A stretch of 64,000 nt of DNA from Rhodobacter calidifons (GTDB lineage Bacteria > Pseudomonadota > Alphaproteobacteria > Rhodobacterales > Rhodobacteraceae), in the NCBI RefSeq assembly GCF_011174775.1, contig NZ_JAANHS010000009.1, positions 1-64,000 of the forward strand, read 5' to 3'. This document shows, in pieces, positions 35,873-46,032 of the stretch. The notes under the pieces were generated by a model, which was not told the DNA's origin, searched no databases, and saw only the letters and a program-made list of their open reading frames with translations. Numbering within the stretch: position 1 is the stretch's first letter; every line of letters starts with the position of its first letter. Position numbers and translations under genes: made by a program.

Positions 35873-35903
35873 CTCGGTCCGGCCCGTTCCAGGCCGGACC
35901 GAG
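35873..35903. other. Strong 12-bp hairpin in a 316-bp geneless spacer
   Basis: CTCGGTCCGGCC pairs perfectly with GGCCGGACCGAG across a 7-nt loop. No T-run follows on either strand. The surrounding spacer 35705-36020 has no credible gene. It could be part of a terminator, an mRNA processing element or a small RNA. Confidence 0.55.
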
Positions 35904-36020
35904 CCTTGCTGTGGGTCAAGGGCCTGCCGATTGCGCGCGGCGGGACAGAAACTGCTTTCAAATCCGTGACATTGCGGTAGAATCGGCTGCAATAACAACA
36001 AACGCACGAGGCAGTTTCCC

Positions 36021-36239
36021 ATGCAGAAGTCGCTTATCGCCTTCGCTCTTCTTGTCCTTCCCCTTGCCGGCTGCATGCAGGATCCGGCATCGCGCGGCAT
36101 GGCCGGTGCGGCTGCGGGCGCGCTGGTCGCCGATGCGCTGGACGAAAACATGCTGGCCGGAGCCGCGCTGGGCGGGCTTGCCGGTCTCGCGACCTGCGGT
36201 ATCGAGCTGGGCCTGCCGCCCTGCCGCTCGCGCTACTGA
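36021..36239 (+). CDS. Glycine-zipper lipoprotein
   Basis: A 72-residue lipoprotein. The signal MQKSLIAFALLVLPLAGC ends in lipobox LAGC, and GMAGAAAGALVADALDENM-type Gly/Ala repeats form a glycine zipper. Two pairs of Cys follow. It resembles the broken gene at 18019-18280 in design. It sits between pccB-associated genes and pccA; function unknown. Confidence 0.75.
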   Translation: MQKSLIAFALLVLPLAGCMQDPASRGMAGAAAGALVADALDENMLAGAALGGLAGLATCGIELGLPPCRSRY

Positions 36240-36253
36240 TCGACTGAACTTTC

Positions 36254-36321
36254 GGCCCGCCTTCGGGCGGGATCGCACGACCAAAGGGGACCATCCGGGC
36301 CGCGCGCCCGGGTGGTCCTTT
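36254..36321 (+). terminator. Double hairpin immediately upstream of pccA
   Basis: The first hairpin is CCCGCC-TTCG-GGCGGG (36257-36272). The second is a 13-bp stem (36288-36300 with 36306-36318, one G-T pair) followed by TTTGCATTT. It ends only 25 bp before the pccA start, so it could terminate the lipoprotein transcript or act as a leader structure for pccA. Confidence 0.65.
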
Positions 36322-36345
36322 GCATTTGCCTGATGGGGGGAGCCG

Positions 36346-38349
36346 ATGTTTGACAAGATCCTGATCGCCAACCGGGGCGAGATCGCCTGCCGGGTCATCA
36401 AGACCGCGCGCAGGATGGGGATCAGGACGGTGGCGGTCTATTCCGACGCCGACCGCAATGCGCTGCATGTGCAGATGGCGGACGAGGCGGTGCATATCGG
36501 CCCGCCGCCGGCCGCGCAAAGCTATATCGTGATCGACAGGATCATGGAGGCCATTCGCAAGACCGGCGCGCAAGCCGTGCATCCCGGCTATGGCTTCCTG
36601 TCCGAGAACCGCAACTTCGCCGCGGCGCTGGAGGCGGAAGGGGTGGTGTTCATCGGGCCTCCGTCCGCAGCGATCGAGGCGATGGGGGACAAGATCACCT
36701 CGAAGAAGATCGCGCAGGAGGCGGGGGTTTCGACGGTTCCGGGCTACATGGGCCTGATCGCGGATGCGGACGAGGCGGTGAAGATCAGCCGCGAGATCGG
36801 CTATCCGGTGATGATCAAGGCCAGCGCGGGCGGGGGCGGCAAGGGGATGCGGATCGCCTGGACCGATGCCGAGGCGGCGGAGGGCTTCCAGTCGTCGAAG
36901 AACGAGGCGGCGGCCAGTTTCGGCGACGACCGCATCTTCATCGAGAAGTTCGTGACCCAACCGCGCCACATCGAGATCCAGGTGCTGGCCGACAAGCACG
37001 GGAACTGCGTCTATCTGCACGAGCGGGAGTGCAGCATCCAGCGGCGGAACCAGAAGGTGATCGAGGAGGCGCCTTCGCCGTTCCTGGACGAGGCGACGCG
37101 GAAGGCGATGGGCGAACAGGCCTGCGCCCTGGCGAAGGCGGTGGATTACACCAGCGCCGGGACGGTGGAGTTCATCGTCGATGGCAACCGCAACTTCTAT
37201 TTCCTGGAAATGAATACGCGTTTGCAGGTCGAACATCCGGTGACGGAGCTGATCACCGGGGTCGATCTGGTCGAACAGATGATCCGCGTGGCGGATGGTC
37301 AGCCGCTGCCGTTCCGGCAGGAGGACCTGAAGATCCACGGCTGGGCGATGGAAAGCCGGCTTTATGCCGAGGACCCTTACCGGAACTTCCTGCCCTCCAT
37401 CGGGCGGCTGACGCGCTATCGGCCGCCGGTCGAGGGCAAGACGGCCCGGGGCGGGATCGTGCGCAACGATACCGGCGTCTATGAGGGCGGCGAGATCAGC
37501 ATGTTCTACGACCCGATGATCGCCAAGCTCTGCACCTGGGGCCCGACGCGGGCCGATGCGATCGAGGAGATGCGGCTGGCGCTGGATACCTTCGAGGTGG
37601 AGGGCATCGGGCACAACCTGCCCTTCTGTTCGGCCGTGATGGATCATCCCCGCTTCGTCCGCGGCGACATCACCACCGCCTTCATCGCCGAGGAATACGA
37701 GGGCGGGTTCACCGGGGCCACGCTGGATGCAGGCCTGTTGCGGCGCGTGGCGGCGGCGGCGGCGGCGATGAACCGGGTGGCCGAAATCCGGCGGACGCGG
37801 ATTTCCGGGACGATGGACAACCATACGCGGCGGGTGGGCGATGACTGGGTTGTCACGCTGCAAGGCGAAAGCTGGCCGGTGACGGTGAAGGCCGACCACG
37901 AGGGCTCGACCGTGGTCTTCGAGGATGGGACCGACCTGCGGGTGGAAAGCGACTGGACGCCGGGCCAGCCTCTGGCGCGGCTGACGGTGGGCGGCGAGCC
38001 CCTGGTCATCAAGACGGCGAAGATCCCGATGGGCTTCCGGATGCGGCTGCGCGGCGCGGACCTGAAGGTCCATGTGCAATCGCCCCGCCAGAAGGCGCTG
38101 GCAGGGTTGATGCTGGAGAAGGCGCCGCCGGATACGTCGAAATACCTGCTTTGCCCGATGCCGGGGCTGGTGGTGAAGATCGCCGTGTCGGAGGGCGAGG
38201 AGGTGCAGGAGGGTCAGGCGCTGGCGACCGTCGAGGCGATGAAGATGGAGAACATCCTGAAGGCGGAACGCAAGGGCGTCGTGAAGAAGATCAGGGCCCA
38301 TGCGGGGGCCAGCCTGAAGGTCGATGACGTGATCATGGAGTTCGAATGA
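36346..38349 (+). CDS. pccA: Propionyl-CoA carboxylase alpha subunit (biotin carboxylase/carrier)
   Basis: A 667-residue subunit that carboxylates biotin with ATP and bicarbonate. The biotin carboxylase core is seen as FDKILIANRGEIACRVI, the ATP-grasp KASAGGGGKGMRI, and FLEMNTRLQVEHPVTE. A BT-type linker follows and the C-terminal biotinyl domain has the acceptor Lys633 in VEAMKMENI. The length matches PccA rather than the shorter AccC. It works with PccB and needs biotin, for which bioMNY is encoded at 16-18 kb. Confidence 0.97.
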   Translation: MFDKILIANRGEIACRVIKTARRMGIRTVAVYSDADRNALHVQMADEAVHIGPPPAAQSYIVIDRIMEAIRKTGAQAVHPGYGFLSENRNFAAALEAEGVVFIGPPSAAIEAMGDKITSKKIAQEAGVSTVPGYMGLIADADEAVKISREIGYPVMIKASAGGGGKGMRIAWTDAEAAEGFQSSKNEAAASFGDDRIFIEKFVTQPRHIEIQVLADKHGNCVYLHERECSIQRRNQKVIEEAPSPFLDEATRKAMGEQACALAKAVDYTSAGTVEFIVDGNRNFYFLEMNTRLQVEHPVTELITGVDLVEQMIRVADGQPLPFRQEDLKIHGWAMESRLYAEDPYRNFLPSIGRLTRYRPPVEGKTARGGIVRNDTGVYEGGEISMFYDPMIAKLCTWGPTRADAIEEMRLALDTFEVEGIGHNLPFCSAVMDHPRFVRGDITTAFIAEEYEGGFTGATLDAGLLRRVAAAAAAMNRVAEIRRTRISGTMDNHTRRVGDDWVVTLQGESWPVTVKADHEGSTVVFEDGTDLRVESDWTPGQPLARLTVGGEPLVIKTAKIPMGFRMRLRGADLKVHVQSPRQKALAGLMLEKAPPDTSKYLLCPMPGLVVKIAVSEGEEVQEGQALATVEAMKMENILKAERKGVVKKIRAHAGASLKVDDVIMEFE

Positions 38350-38371
38350 GCGCGCACGGGTCGGGCCGGGG

Positions 38372-38439
38372 GCGATTTCCTCAAGGAAATCGCACCGGAG
38401 CCTTTCCAGGCTCCGGTCCGGAATTTTCAGAAATTCCGG
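38372..38439. repeat. Three abutting hairpins between convergent genes
   Basis: Three inverted repeats lie end to end: 38372-38393 (GCGATTTCCT arm), 38394-38417 (ACCGGAGCCT arm, TTCC loop) and 38418-38439 (CCGGAATTT arm, TCAG loop). Unit lengths are 22, 24 and 22 bp with no bases between them. They fill the space between the pccA stop and the DUF4174 gene stop. Confidence 0.88.
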
Positions 38440-38443
38440 GGAT

Positions 38444-38932
38444 TTACCGACCGGCGGGGTTCTTCTCCAGTGCCTCGCTGCGGGCGATGGGCATCTTGTC
38501 GATGGAGTTGATGATCTCGCGTCCGTCCCAGGGCAGGGGCTTGCGGATCGAGGGTTTCCAGTCCTTGTCCATCAGCACCAGCGAAAAGCCCCGGGGCCGC
38601 AGTTTCCGGCGCAGTTCGGAGGGGTTCGCAGGGTCGGTGTCGATGATGAGGATGACGTCGCGGGCCTCGAACTGCGGGTAGTAGCGGGTCAGAAGCTCCA
38701 TCTGCCGCAGGAAGGCGGGGTCGGCCGGGCTGTCGGCAAACACGATGACCGGGCGGCGGCGGAAGATGAGGTCGGCCTCGACCACTTCGGTGGCAGGGAC
38801 CGGGGCGAAGGTCGGGGGCTCCTCGACCGGATCGGCAAGGGCCGGGGCCTCGTCGGCCCGGGCGGAAAGGGTAAGTGCCGGTATGGCAAGGGCCAGGACG
38901 GCAAGGAACGGACGACGGGCGACGGCTTTCAT
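38444..38932 (-). CDS. DUF4174 family exported protein
   Basis: A 162-residue protein with a signal peptide (RRPFLAVLALAIPALTLSARA) and a thioredoxin-like DUF4174 domain (RPVIVFADSPADPAFLRQME, VLMDKDWKPSIRKPLPWDGREIINSIDKMPI). The family lacks the CxxC of thioredoxins and its role is unknown. The ATG at 38932 is chosen; an upstream TTG gives a poor extension. It is convergent with pccA and divergent from the mutase gene. Confidence 0.85.
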   Translation of the reverse strand: MKAVARRPFLAVLALAIPALTLSARADEAPALADPVEEPPTFAPVPATEVVEADLIFRRRPVIVFADSPADPAFLRQMELLTRYYPQFEARDVILIIDTDPANPSELRRKLRPRGFSLVLMDKDWKPSIRKPLPWDGREIINSIDKMPIARSEALEKNPAGR

Positions 38933-38997
38933 GGCCTTGATATAGGCGGCTTTCGGCAAAAGCCCAAGCGTCAGATCGGCACGGAACGGAGAGAGAG

Positions 38998-41124
<2,127 letters not shown>

Positions 41125-41158
41125 GCGGGTGCGTTCTGCCGACCGGTCCGCGCGCCAG

Positions 41159-41178
41159 CCCTGCCTCCGGAAGCAGGG
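41159..41178. terminator. Hairpin downstream of the mutase gene
   Basis: CCCTGC-CTCCGGAA-GCAGGG, 35 bp after the mutase stop, forms a 6-bp stem and is followed by GTTT. It is a weak terminator candidate between convergent transcripts. Confidence 0.45.
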
Positions 41179-41193
41179 TTTCGGACAGGCGGG

Positions 41194-41370
41194 TCAGGTT
41201 GTGGGCACGGGGGGCGAGACCCGGTCCGCACAGGCGTCCGCAGAGGCGCCGCGGTCGCCGAAGCCGGGCACGCGCCGGCTGCGGCAGGTGGCGGTCCGGC
41301 CGGACCGGCATGCCGGGCAGTCGCCGCAGGCAAGGGTCTTGCGCCCCTGGCGTGAAGGGCGGCGGCGCAT
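41194..41370 (-). CDS. Possible small Cys-rich protein (58 aa)
   Basis: The ATG overlaps the stop of the RHH gene by one base (TGATG). The frame encodes 58 residues with the cluster CGDCPACRSGRTATC, five Cys in all, and many Arg. Coupling and the CxxCxxC pattern favour a real gene, but high-G+C spacers produce such frames by chance and I know no family for it. Confidence 0.3.
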   Translation of the reverse strand: MRRRPSRQGRKTLACGDCPACRSGRTATCRSRRVPGFGDRGASADACADRVSPPVPTT

Positions 41371-41588
41371 CAGGTTCCCTTGTAGTGGTTCAGGCAGAAG
41401 ACCCGGATCGCCGAGGCGAGCCCTTCGTCCCCGCGCCGGGCGGCGTCGATTTCCGCGGCCAGCGCATTGAGGGGGGTGTTCCTTGCGGCGGCGATGGCGC
41501 GGAAGGCGTCCCAGAATTCGGGCTCCAGTGAGACCGACGTGCGGTGGCCGCGGAGGGTGAGGGAGTGCTTGGCGGGGCGCGTGGTCAT
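41370..41588 (-). CDS. Ribbon-helix-helix domain protein
   Basis: A 72-residue protein with an RHH_4-type DNA-binding fold: a strand HRTSVSLEPEFWDAFRAIA followed by two helices. The start MTTRPAKHSLTLRGH at 41588 is chosen over a non-ATG extension. It is downstream of fumC, DUF4169 and a small conserved gene on the same strand, a recurring Rhodobacterales neighbourhood. The regulatory target is not known. Confidence 0.85.
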   Translation of the reverse strand: MTTRPAKHSLTLRGHRTSVSLEPEFWDAFRAIAAARNTPLNALAAEIDAARRGDEGLASAIRVFCLNHYKGT

Positions 41589-41620
41589 GGGGCGACCGTA
41601 GCGCAACGGCTGGGCGGGGA

Positions 41621-41665
41621 CAAAATCCTTCGAAGGATTTTGCAAAACTTTTCGAAAAGATTTGC
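41621..41665. repeat. Tandem TTCGAA-centred palindromes, copy 2
   Basis: A 22-bp perfect palindrome (41621-41642, half-site CAAAATCCTTC) overlaps a 24-bp palindrome with one mismatch (41642-41665, half-site GCAAAACTTTTC). The layout matches 23967-24014. Here it separates two same-strand genes. Confidence 0.82.
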
Positions 41666-41680
41666 GGCCCGGACGCGCCG

Positions 41681-41911
41681 TCAGTTCAGGACATAGACCG
41701 GCTCTCGGTTGCAGAAGATGATGAACTGGCCGGCGTTTTCGACCACGCGGAAGCCGCGGCGGCGGACTTCATGCAGGAAGCGGTCGCGACCGATCAGGCG
41801 TTCTACGTCGGCCACCTTGCGGCGGACGGTTCCGCCTTCTGCAACGCTTTTGGCGGAGAACAGGTGGACGATCCATTTCTCGGGGGAAATCACGTCAGGC
41901 AGTTGGGTCAT
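41681..41911 (-). CDS. Small conserved Rhodobacterales protein
   Basis: A 76-residue protein (SPEKWIVHLFSAKSVAEGGTVRRKVADVERLIGRDRF..., read in parts) with a strong AGGAGGT Shine-Dalgarno. As I recall, close relatives are often mislabelled phosphoribosylanthranilate isomerase; at this size it cannot be that TIM-barrel enzyme. Function unknown. Confidence 0.8.
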   Translation of the reverse strand: MTQLPDVISPEKWIVHLFSAKSVAEGGTVRRKVADVERLIGRDRFLHEVRRRGFRVVENAGQFIIFCNREPVYVLN

Positions 41912-41958
41912 CGGCGCACCTCCTGCCGCAACTCTGCCAAGGCAGGGTTAACGGCGGG

Positions 41959-42138
41959 TTACTCCGTCTCGCGCCTGTGGGCGTCGAGGTCGCGGGCGGC
42001 CTTTTCGGCGCGGGCCTTGTCGAGGTCGCGCTCGGCCCTTGTGCGGCCGTGCTTCGCGGCATTCGCATCTGCCTGTGAGCGGGCGGCCTTGCGGGCCGCC
42101 TGCTTTTTCACGGTGCGGAGGTTGACGATCTCGGCCAT
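41959..42138 (-). CDS. DUF4169 family protein (59 aa)
   Basis: A 59-residue, highly charged helical protein starting [20 protein letters not shown] and ending DAHRRETE. It matches the DUF4169 family. Its ATG overlaps the fumC stop by one base (TGATG), so it is translationally coupled to fumarase. Function unknown. Confidence 0.88.
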   Translation of the reverse strand: MAEIVNLRTVKKQAARKAARSQADANAAKHGRTRAERDLDKARAEKAARDLDAHRRETE

Positions 42139-43532
42139 CAGCCTTTCGGGCCGATCATGTCCTCGGGACGCACGATGCGGTCGAAGGTCTCGCCATCGAC
42201 AAAACCCAAAGCGATCGCCTCTTCGCGCAGCGTCGTGCCGTTCTTGTGCGCGGTCTTGGCGACCTTGGTCGCGTTGTCGTAGCCGATGGTCGGCGCAAGT
42301 GCCGTCACCAGCATCAGCGATTCCTTCATCAGCTTCTCGATGCGCGGAATGTTGGCCTGGGTGCCCACCACCATGTTGTCGGTGAAGCTGGAGGCCGCAT
42401 CGCCCAGAAGCTGGATCGATTGCAGCACGTTGTAGGCCATCATCGGGTTGTAGACGTTCAGCTCGAAATGGCCCTGGCTGCCGGCAAAGCCCACGGCGGC
42501 GTCGTTGCCCATCACATGGGCGCAGACCATGGTCAGCGCCTCGGCCTGGGTCGGGTTGACCTTGCCCGGCATGATCGAGGAGCCGGGTTCGTTTTCCGGC
42601 AGGATCAGCTCGCCCAGACCCGAGCGGGGGCCGGAGCCCAGAAGCCGCAGGTCGTTGGCGATCTTGAACAGGCTGGCGGCCACCGTCTTCAGCGCGCCCG
42701 AGAACATCACCATCGCATCATGGGCGGCGAGCGCCTCGAACTTGTTCGGGGCGGTGACGAAGGGCAGGCCGGTGATCTTCGCGATCTCGGCCGCCACGCG
42801 CACATCGAAGCCCTTGCGGGTGTTCAGCCCCGTGCCAACGGCGGTGCCCCCCTGGGCCAGTTCGTAGATGTGCGGCAGGCACAGCTTCACCCGCTCGATC
42901 CCGCGATCGACCTGGGTCGCGTAGCCCGAGAACTCCTGGCCCAGCGTCAGGGGCGTGGCGTCCTGGGTATGGGTGCGGCCGATCTTGATGATGTCCTTGA
43001 ACTCGTTGGACTTCGCCCAGAGCGCCCTGGACAGCTTCTCCAGCCCCGGCAAGAGCACATCGCGGCTGTGCATCCCGATGGCGACATGCATCGCGGTGGG
43101 GAACGTGTCGTTCGAGGACTGGCCCATGTTCACATGGTCGTTCGGGTGGACCGGCTTCTTGGACCCTTTCACCCCGCCCAGCATCTCGATGGCGCGGTTC
43201 GAGATCACCTCGTTCGCGTTCATGTTCGACTGGGTGCCGGACCCGGTCTGCCAGACGACCAGCGGGAAGTTGTCGTCGAACTTGCCTTCGATCACCTCTT
43301 GCGCGGCGGCGACGATGGCATTGCCAAGCTCGGCCGAAAGGTCACCCTGCGCCATGTTCACCACGGCGCAGGCGCGCTTGATGACGCCAAGCGCGCGGAT
43401 GATCGGGACGGGCTGGCGTTCCCAGCCGATGGGGAAGTTGATGATCGACCGCTGGGTCTGCGCGCCCCAGTACTTGTCGGCGGGCACCTCAAGGGGGCCG
43501 AAGCTGTCGGTTTCGGTACGGGTCGCGGTCAT
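42138..43532 (-). CDS. fumC: Class II fumarate hydratase
   Basis: A 464-residue iron-independent fumarase of the TCA cycle. The signature [11 protein letters not shown] and the [14 protein letters not shown] and [18 protein letters not shown] segments are diagnostic. The start [17 protein letters not shown] follows GAGGAG and excludes the upstream extension. It leads a set of small genes (DUF4169, conserved protein, RHH). Confidence 0.96.
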   Translation of the reverse strand: MTATRTETDSFGPLEVPADKYWGAQTQRSIINFPIGWERQPVPIIRALGVIKRACAVVNMAQGDLSAELGNAIVAAAQEVIEGKFDDNFPLVVWQTGSGTQSNMNANEVISNRAIEMLGGVKGSKKPVHPNDHVNMGQSSNDTFPTAMHVAIGMHSRDVLLPGLEKLSRALWAKSNEFKDIIKIGRTHTQDATPLTLGQEFSGYATQVDRGIERVKLCLPHIYELAQGGTAVGTGLNTRKGFDVRVAAEIAKITGLPFVTAPNKFEALAAHDAMVMFSGALKTVAASLFKIANDLRLLGSGPRSGLGELILPENEPGSSIMPGKVNPTQAEALTMVCAHVMGNDAAVGFAGSQGHFELNVYNPMMAYNVLQSIQLLGDAASSFTDNMVVGTQANIPRIEKLMKESLMLVTALAPTIGYDNATKVAKTAHKNGTTLREEAIALGFVDGETFDRIVRPEDMIGPKG

Positions 43533-43616
43533 GGGGGGCTCCTCGCAGGCTCTCGCGCGTCCCATAGCGCCGGGAGCGCGGAAAATCAATCCGGCATGCA
43601 ATGGTATACCGAAATC

Positions 43617-44168
43617 TCAGGCGCGGCGGAAGCGGTAGACCGTCGCGGGCGGCAGGTTGGCCCAGACCTTGTGGCCCTTGTTCACCTTGAGGCGCAGGGC
43701 CTCGATGGTTTCCGGCGGCAAGGGCGGGCGGGGGCCATAGGTGAACTGCACATAGTGGCCGCGCGGGGCGAGGATGGCGAAGGCGGCACTGACAATGCCT
43801 TCGCGCACATCGGGCGGCATCGACAGGAGCGGCAGGCCCGAGATCACCGTGCCGACCCCGGGCTCGACCAGCCGGGCGGCCTCTTGCGCGGGCCGCTGAT
43901 GCACGGTCACGCCGGGGAACTTCTTGCGCAGGTGGTCAACGAATTCCTCGTCCAGCTCGAAGAGCGTGAGGTTTTCGGGGGGCACGCCGCGCGCGAGGAT
44001 CGCCTCGGTGAAGCGGCCGGTGCCGGGGCCGAATTCCACCACCGGGCCGCTGTTCGGGCCAAGCCCCAGTGTCATCGCCCGCGCCAGGGTGCGGGACGAG
44101 GGCGCAATCGCCGACACCTGCCGGGGGTTCTTCAGCAGCCGCCGGCGGAACAGCGCAAGGTCGGACAT
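43617..44168 (-). CDS. SAM-dependent methyltransferase, PmtA-like
   Basis: A 183-residue class I methyltransferase. The SAM-binding motif is VVEFGPGTGRFTEAIL and the N-terminal LLKNPRQVSAIAPSSRTLARAM resembles PmtA phosphatidylethanolamine N-methyltransferases and rRNA dimethylase-like relatives. It may methylate PE toward phosphatidylcholine, but substrate is inferred. It overlaps the sspB stop (TGATG), so the two are coupled. Confidence 0.82.
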   Translation of the reverse strand: MSDLALFRRRLLKNPRQVSAIAPSSRTLARAMTLGLGPNSGPVVEFGPGTGRFTEAILARGVPPENLTLFELDEEFVDHLRKKFPGVTVHQRPAQEAARLVEPGVGTVISGLPLLSMPPDVREGIVSAAFAILAPRGHYVQFTYGPRPPLPPETIEALRLKVNKGHKVWANLPPATVYRFRRA

Positions 44169-44629
44169 CAGTGCTTGCGGAACTGATCGAGCGAGACGAT
44201 CTCGGCATCGTGGCGTTCGGGTTCGGCCTCGACCTCGATGTCGGCTTCGGCCTCTTCCTCGTCGTCCTCGTCCTGTTCCTGCGTCTCGAAGCGCAGCCCG
44301 AATTCCACCGACGGATCGACGAAGGTGCGCAGCGCGTCGAAGGGAATCACGATGGGTTCGGGATTGTTGCCGAAGTTCAGCGTGACGCTGAAGCCTTCGT
44401 CGGTGACGGTCAGGTTCTCGAACCAGTGTTGCAGGACCACGGTCATTTCCGTGGGATAGCGTTCCCGCAGCCAGTCGGCCATCTGCACGTCGGGATGCGT
44501 GGTGTCGAAGGTGATGAAGAAATGGTGCGCGCCGGGCAGACCATGCGCGGCGACATCGGTCAGCACCGACTGGATCAGCCCCCGCATCGCACGGTGCATC
44601 AGGTTGCCGTAGTCGATACTGCGTGCCAT
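44168..44629 (-). CDS. sspB: SspB family ClpXP adaptor
   Basis: A 153-residue protein with the SspB fold (IDYGNLMHRAMRGLIQSVL, HHFFITFDTTHPDV, FENLTVTDEGFSVTLNFG) and an acidic C-terminal tail ending IVSLDQFRKH, the ClpX-binding type of tail. SspB delivers ssrA-tagged proteins to ClpXP. The ssrA tmRNA gene lies 3 kb away in this window. Confidence 0.92.
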   Translation of the reverse strand: MARSIDYGNLMHRAMRGLIQSVLTDVAAHGLPGAHHFFITFDTTHPDVQMADWLRERYPTEMTVVLQHWFENLTVTDEGFSVTLNFGNNPEPIVIPFDALRTFVDPSVEFGLRFETQEQDEDDEEEAEADIEVEAEPERHDAEIVSLDQFRKH

Positions 44630-44715
44630 CGGCGCCGTCCTTTCCCGGTTGGGTTGCAGCATAGGGGATTCGGAGGCCAAGGGAAGGGGTGGCCGCGCGG
44701 TCGGTGACGCAGAGG

Positions 44716-45969
44716 TCAAAGAACCGCCGCCGTGGCGGAGGCAACGGCCGACAGACCCAGCACGATCCCGAGGTTCCAGCGCCGCAGCAGAAGCGCCCAG
44801 GCGGCAAAGGCCGCGACAAGCGCGGGCAGGGGCCGCAGGCTGGTCGGGTCGGGCCAGGTCAGGTGCAGCGGCCCGCGGCTGGCCTGAGGAACGCTGGCAA
44901 ACAGGACATGCAGCGCGAACCAGAGCGAGAGGTTGGCGATGACGCCCACCACCGCGGCGGTGATCGCGGCCGTAGCGCCCGAGAGCCGCGGCATGTGGGT
45001 CAGCCGGTCGATGAAGGGGGCGCCGGCGAAGATGAACAGGAACGAGGGAATGAAGGTCATCCACAGCGCGACGGCCGCCCCCGCCAGCCCCAGCGGCCAG
45101 CCGCCGGTCTGGTGCGCGGCAAGATAGCCCACGAATTCGTTGACCAGGATCAGCGGACCGGGGGTCGTCTCGGCCAGGCCCAGGCCGTCGATCATCTGCC
45201 TTGGGGTCAGCCAGGCCTTTTCCTCCACCACCTCCTGCGCCATCCAGGCCAGCACCGCATAGGCCCCGCCGAAGGTCAGGACCGCGAGTTTCGCGAAGAA
45301 GATGCCGATCTCGGCCAGCCGTTGCGGAGCGGCAAGGACGAGGAGGGCGAGGGGAACCAGCCAGATCGCGCCCCAGACGAGCCCGGCCCGGATCGAGCGG
45401 GCAAGTGCGGCCGGCGGTGCCGGGGCCGGGGTGCTGCTGCCTGCCGTGCGGAAAAAGCCCCAGAGCCCGGCGGTCAGGATGATCAGCGGGAAGGGCAGGT
45501 CCAGCGCGAAGAGGCCCAGGAAGGCGGCCAGCGCGATGAGGGAGGCCTCGCGCGATTTCAGGGCCCGTTTCGAGACGCGCATCAGGGCCTCGATCACGAT
45601 GGCGATCACGGCCGCCTGGACGCCGGTGAACAGCGCGGCCACGAGGGCGACCTGTCCCAGGGCCGCGTAGATCAGCGACAGCAGAAGGACCACGATCGCC
45701 CCGGGCAGGACGAAGAGCCCTCCGGCGATGAGGCCCCCGGTCACGCGATGCAGCCGCCAGCCGATCCAGGTGGCAAGCTGCATCGCCTCTGGCCCGGGCA
45801 GCAGCATGCAGAAGGACAGGGCGCGCAGGTAGTCGGGTTCCGGGACCCAGTTCTTCTCGTCCAGCACGACGCGGTGCATCAGCGCGATCTGCGCCGCCGG
45901 GCCGCCGAAGGACAGGCAGCCGATCCGGGCGAAGGTGCGGGTCAGGTCGGCAAGGCTTGGGGCGGTCAT
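44716..45969 (-). CDS. chrA: Chromate efflux transporter ChrA
   Basis: A 417-residue inner-membrane protein made of two homologous CHR halves. Each has the family pattern (FGGPAAQIALMHR ... LPGPEAMQLA in the N-half; FGGAYAVLAWMAQEVV ... TTPGPLILVNEFVGY in the C-half). It exports chromate by a proton- or ion-coupled mechanism. It lies 63 bp downstream of a phytochelatin-synthase-like gene on the same strand. Confidence 0.93.
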   Translation of the reverse strand: MTAPSLADLTRTFARIGCLSFGGPAAQIALMHRVVLDEKNWVPEPDYLRALSFCMLLPGPEAMQLATWIGWRLHRVTGGLIAGGLFVLPGAIVVLLLSLIYAALGQVALVAALFTGVQAAVIAIVIEALMRVSKRALKSREASLIALAAFLGLFALDLPFPLIILTAGLWGFFRTAGSSTPAPAPPAALARSIRAGLVWGAIWLVPLALLVLAAPQRLAEIGIFFAKLAVLTFGGAYAVLAWMAQEVVEEKAWLTPRQMIDGLGLAETTPGPLILVNEFVGYLAAHQTGGWPLGLAGAAVALWMTFIPSFLFIFAGAPFIDRLTHMPRLSGATAAITAAVVGVIANLSLWFALHVLFASVPQASRGPLHLTWPDPTSLRPLPALVAAFAAWALLLRRWNLGIVLGLSAVASATAAVL

Positions 45970-46032
45970 GATCAGTCCGGAGTGCGGCGGTCGTGGCGTC
46001 GCAGGGCAGGGAAACAGAACGGCGGGACGCAG

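Noticed and set aside
35744-35980. 78-residue plus frame with TTG start
   Set aside because: No ribosome site, no family, and it runs through the 12-bp hairpin.
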